Of a stretch of 7,998 nt of DNA, positions 6,156 to 7,998 are shown in pieces. Positions within the stretch are counted from its first letter, which is position 1. Each line of letters begins with the position of its first letter. The position numbers and the translations under genes were made by a program. Below the pieces are notes generated by a model, which saw nothing but the letters and a program-made list of their open reading frames with translations, was not told where the DNA came from and searched no databases. Origin of the DNA: Actinomycetota bacterium (lineage in GTDB: Bacteria > Actinomycetota > Actinomycetes > S36-B12); the NCBI GenBank assembly GCA_009700485.1, contig WLLZ01000080.1, forward strand, positions 1-7,998, given 5' to 3'.

Positions 6156-7006
6156 GCCCGCGCCCCCAAGTCACAGGATGCATTATCGAGCAACCTCGTG
6201 GCACCAATACGCACGGCCACCACAACCCGGGCCCGCCCACTAACGGGAGGTGGCCCAAGATCGGGCGCGGTCACCACGAAGTAGTCGACTTTTATTGCGG
6301 GCTCCTTTGCCAGGACCGCCAGGCCCGCGGCAATCGCTGCACCTTGCCCATCGTGCGCGGCAGCAACGGCGGCTTCAACCGCCTGCGGGATAAGGGCGGC
6401 ACAGCCCCGCTCATGCTCGGACAGATAGCGATTGCGACTACTTAATGCCAGTCCATCAGTTTCACGCACCGTCGGAACCGCAATTACCTGGACAGGTACT
6501 TCACGGTCAGCAAACATCCTGGTAACCAGCACTAACTGCTGGTAATCCTTCTCGCCGAATGTCGCGAACCGAGCCCCGGTCAATTCCTGTAATTTGCTAA
6601 CTACTGTCAGCATGCCGCCGAAATGGCCCGGCCGCGCAGCACCCTCCAAAATTAGGCCGATCGGCCCAGCGTCAAGTATTTCACTCGCGGGCAGTGCCGA
6701 AATGTCGTCGGTTCCATAAACATCTAGGGCATCGGGGGCGTAGACGATATCGACGCCCTCGGCTGCGCACACCTTGAAATCATCTTCAAGGGTGCGCGGA
6801 TATTTTGTAAAATCTTCGCCTGCACCAAATTGCGTTGGATTAACAAATACCGTGACGACCACGGTGCCATCTGAGCCTACGCACTCACGTGCAACCCGCA
6901 TCAGCTCTGCATGACCCTTATGCAATGCGCCCATAGTCATCACAACGGCAATTTCACCGTGACACAGCTTGGAGATTTCGCGATGGGTCTTAATGAGGAT
7001 TGTCAT
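6152..7006 (-). CDS. panC: pantothenate synthetase (pantoate-beta-alanine ligase)
   Basis: Joins D-pantoate and beta-alanine, with ATP split to AMP and pyrophosphate through a pantoyl-adenylate, to make pantothenate; cytosolic. It is 284 residues, normal length, of the HIGH-type nucleotidyltransferase fold. Visible are MTMGALHKGH (23-32, the HxGH adenylate motif at 29-32), VFVNPTQF (53-60), YPRT (69-72), EGAARPGHFGGMLTVV (121-136), FGEKDYQQL (150-158) and the KMSKS-like region PTVRETDGLALSSRN (178-192). The first motif is usually PTMGALH; here the Pro is Met23, set by codons ATG ACT ATG on the minus strand. The start overlaps the stop of the DUF2520 gene as ATGA and has a GGAGG ribosome binding site inside that gene's last codons. 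No panD follows, unlike many actinobacteria. Confidence 0.96.
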   Translation of the reverse strand: MTILIKTHREISKLCHGEIAVVMTMGALHKGHAELMRVARECVGSDGTVVVTVFVNPTQFGAGEDFTKYPRTLEDDFKVCAAEGVDIVYAPDALDVYGTDDISALPASEILDAGPIGLILEGAARPGHFGGMLTVVSKLQELTGARFATFGEKDYQQLVLVTRMFADREVPVQVIAVPTVRETDGLALSSRNRYLSEHERGCAALIPQAVEAAVAAAHDGQGAAIAAGLAVLAKEPAIKVDYFVVTAPDLGPPPVSGRARVVVAVRIGATRLLDNASCDLGARA

Positions 7007-7887
7007 CGCTCCTCCCCCAAGACTTCGAGCAATGGTTCAGCGGCCTGAGGGCTAAGTAACCCGGCGCCCACCGCACGGTCTGCGGTTAGCCGCCCCAAAG
7101 CTCGGTAACCAGCAGCAGCCTGTTCAGAAACCTGGGCGATTACCTCTAGGTGAGCCGCGACCGATGTGGCGTCACCGCGTGCCACCGGCCCCGTCAACGC
7201 CTGATCACCAAGCCGCAGCGCATTATCAAGTGACGCACTTAGTAGTGGTGCAATGAGTTGCTCCGGATTCTCAATCCCCGCAACTTTGAGCAGGTCGACT
7301 GTCTGCGCAACCAAGGTAATCAAATAGTTCGAACCATAAGCAAGTGCCGCGTGATACAGGGCGCGCGAGCCCTCCGGGACCCACACTGGGTCACCACCCA
7401 TTTCAACAACAAGGGCTTCGGCAATCGGTCGCATCGCTTCGGCTGCTGTAACACCGAACGGGCAGTCAGCCAACCGGGCAAGATCAACACTGGTGCCAGT
7501 AAATGTCATTATCGGGTGGAGAGCAATTGGCACGGCACCATATTTGGTGACCGGGGCCAAAATTGAAATTCCGTACCGACCGGCAGGATGCACCCAAAAC
7601 TGCCCGGGGTGCACATTTCCGGTCTCGGCCAGACCCGAAACCAAACTTGGCAAAGTGTCATCGGGCACAGCGACGAGTACCAGATCAACATCCTTGGTGG
7701 CCCCGGGCACATCGGTGATCGGTACCCTCGGTAGCAGCGCCTCGGCGCGCAACCTCGACAGATCAGAGACCGCCGATACGGCGACGACGTGGTGGCCGGC
7801 CCGGCGCAAAGCCGCGCCAAGGACCGCACCGGCGCGACCAGCACCGATGACACCGATTCTCAGCCGAGGCGGGCCAGATTCGTTCAC
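7003..7887 (-). CDS. Rossmann-like plus DUF2520 domain protein, putative NAD(P)-dependent oxidoreductase
   Basis: A 294-residue cytosolic protein of unproven function, first gene of the operon. The N-terminal half is a dinucleotide-binding Rossmann domain: RIGVIGAGRAG (10-20, GxGxxG at 15-20), then VDLVLVAVPDDTL (67-79), the typical strand leading to the cofactor site. HPIMTFTG (124-131) marks the join to the all-helical DUF2520 domain (about 135-290), with YHAALAYGSNY (178-188) and LLSASLDNAL (215-224) as conserved segments. The fold is like 6-phosphogluconate dehydrogenase-type reductases such as ketopantoate reductase. Proteins of this type are commonly found beside panC in actinobacteria, so a role in pantothenate synthesis is an attractive inference, not a demonstrated one. 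The start is GTG 7887; no other start codon lies upstream in frame before a stop, and no clear Shine-Dalgarno is visible. Confidence 0.85.
   Translation of the reverse strand: MNESGPPRLRIGVIGAGRAGAVLGAALRRAGHHVVAVSAVSDLSRLRAEALLPRVPITDVPGATKDVDLVLVAVPDDTLPSLVSGLAETGNVHPGQFWVHPAGRYGISILAPVTKYGAVPIALHPIMTFTGTSVDLARLADCPFGVTAAEAMRPIAEALVVEMGGDPVWVPEGSRALYHAALAYGSNYLITLVAQTVDLLKVAGIENPEQLIAPLLSASLDNALRLGDQALTGPVARGDATSVAAHLEVIAQVSEQAAAGYRALGRLTADRAVGAGLLSPQAAEPLLEVLGEER
7009..7018 (-). promoter_or_regulatory. ribosome binding site for panC
   Basis: GGGGGAGGAG on the minus strand, two bases before ATG 7006; its GGAGG core is four bases away. It overlaps the GEER codons that end the upstream gene, which supports coupled translation and this panC start. 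Confidence 0.75.
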
Positions 7888-7998
7888 AGGGTGAGCGTAG
7901 AGGCAGGGAATAACCCCGTACTAATCGCGCCCAATCAACCGTGTGCGAGCCCACTTCGACGCTAATCTGCTTTGTCGTGGTCAGCAAATGCACCTGGC
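7888..7998. other. upstream region of the operon; possible divergent gene start at the right edge
   Basis: This 111-bp stretch to the window edge has no supported gene. On the plus strand TAATCT (7963-7968) fits a TANNNT -10 box, and a GTG at 7977 opens a frame reading VVSKCTW to the last base, which would be a leaderless divergent gene. An ATG at 7988 in another frame is the alternative. Seven codons are too few to judge. On the minus strand an open frame through here into the DUF2520 gene has no recognisable product. Confidence 0.3.
7909..7938 (-). promoter_or_regulatory. candidate promoter of the cofactor operon
   Basis: On the minus strand TTGATT (7938-7933) and GTTATT (7914-7909) lie 18 bp apart, placing a start of transcription near 7902 and a short leader of about 15 bases before GTG 7887. 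The -35 matches well at TTGA; the -10 is weak. The leader has no obvious riboswitch or repeated operator. Confidence 0.3.

Noticed and set aside
7763..7993. 76-residue minus-strand frame over the operon promoter and the start of the DUF2520 gene
   Set aside because: It overlaps the conserved Rossmann start in another frame, has an Arg-rich C-terminus and no known motif.
1..7998. A previously undescribed defence, mobile or secondary-metabolite system
   Set aside because: I looked for transposases, integrases, toxin-antitoxin pairs, nucleases, tRNAs and biosynthetic enzymes on both strands. All strong genes are core cofactor enzymes, a GH18 protein and a HAD hydrolase.

Overview
The window looks like a chromosomal segment of a moderately GC-rich actinobacterium. 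The evidence is the gene order DUF2520 - panC - nadB - nadC - coaX, the actinobacterial form of the CoaX motif (GTSTN in place of GTATT), frequent GTG starts and tightly overlapping genes. I cannot name the genus. No mobile element, CRISPR array, rRNA or tRNA is visible.

Layout. Positions 1-75 may be the end of an upstream plus-strand gene, which would overlap a small HAD-family hydrolase (72-749, plus) by ATGA. The rest is on the minus strand. A five-gene cofactor operon is read from right to left: a Rossmann/DUF2520 protein (7887-7003), panC (7006-6152), nadB (6155-4485), nadC (4488-3610) and coaX (3609-2854). The first three junctions are 4-nt ATGA overlaps. At the fourth, the nadC stop directly abuts the coaX GTG, with an AGGAGG inside the end of nadC. 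An intrinsic terminator (2802-2781) closes the operon. Beyond it lies a separately expressed, membrane-anchored GH18 chitinase-like protein (2714-771), convergent with the HAD gene.

How the genes work together. NadB oxidises L-aspartate to iminoaspartate. NadA, which is not in this window, would make quinolinate from it, and NadC converts quinolinate to nicotinate mononucleotide for NAD. PanC joins pantoate and beta-alanine to pantothenate, and CoaX phosphorylates pantothenate as the first step to CoA. The DUF2520 protein is a probable NAD(P)-binding oxidoreductase of unproven function in the same transcript. The operon therefore joins NAD and CoA synthesis. panD (beta-alanine from aspartate), often found next to panC in actinobacteria, is absent from the cluster.

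The least ordinary parts are the chitinase-like protein and the HAD protein. The former has an extra N-terminal FxDRP module, an intact GH18 catalytic motif, a C-terminal Cys-containing module and a repeat-encoded Ser/Ala/Pro tail. The latter has His where the second Asp of motif I normally stands. I see no convincing new multi-gene system here; most of the window is well-conserved core metabolism.
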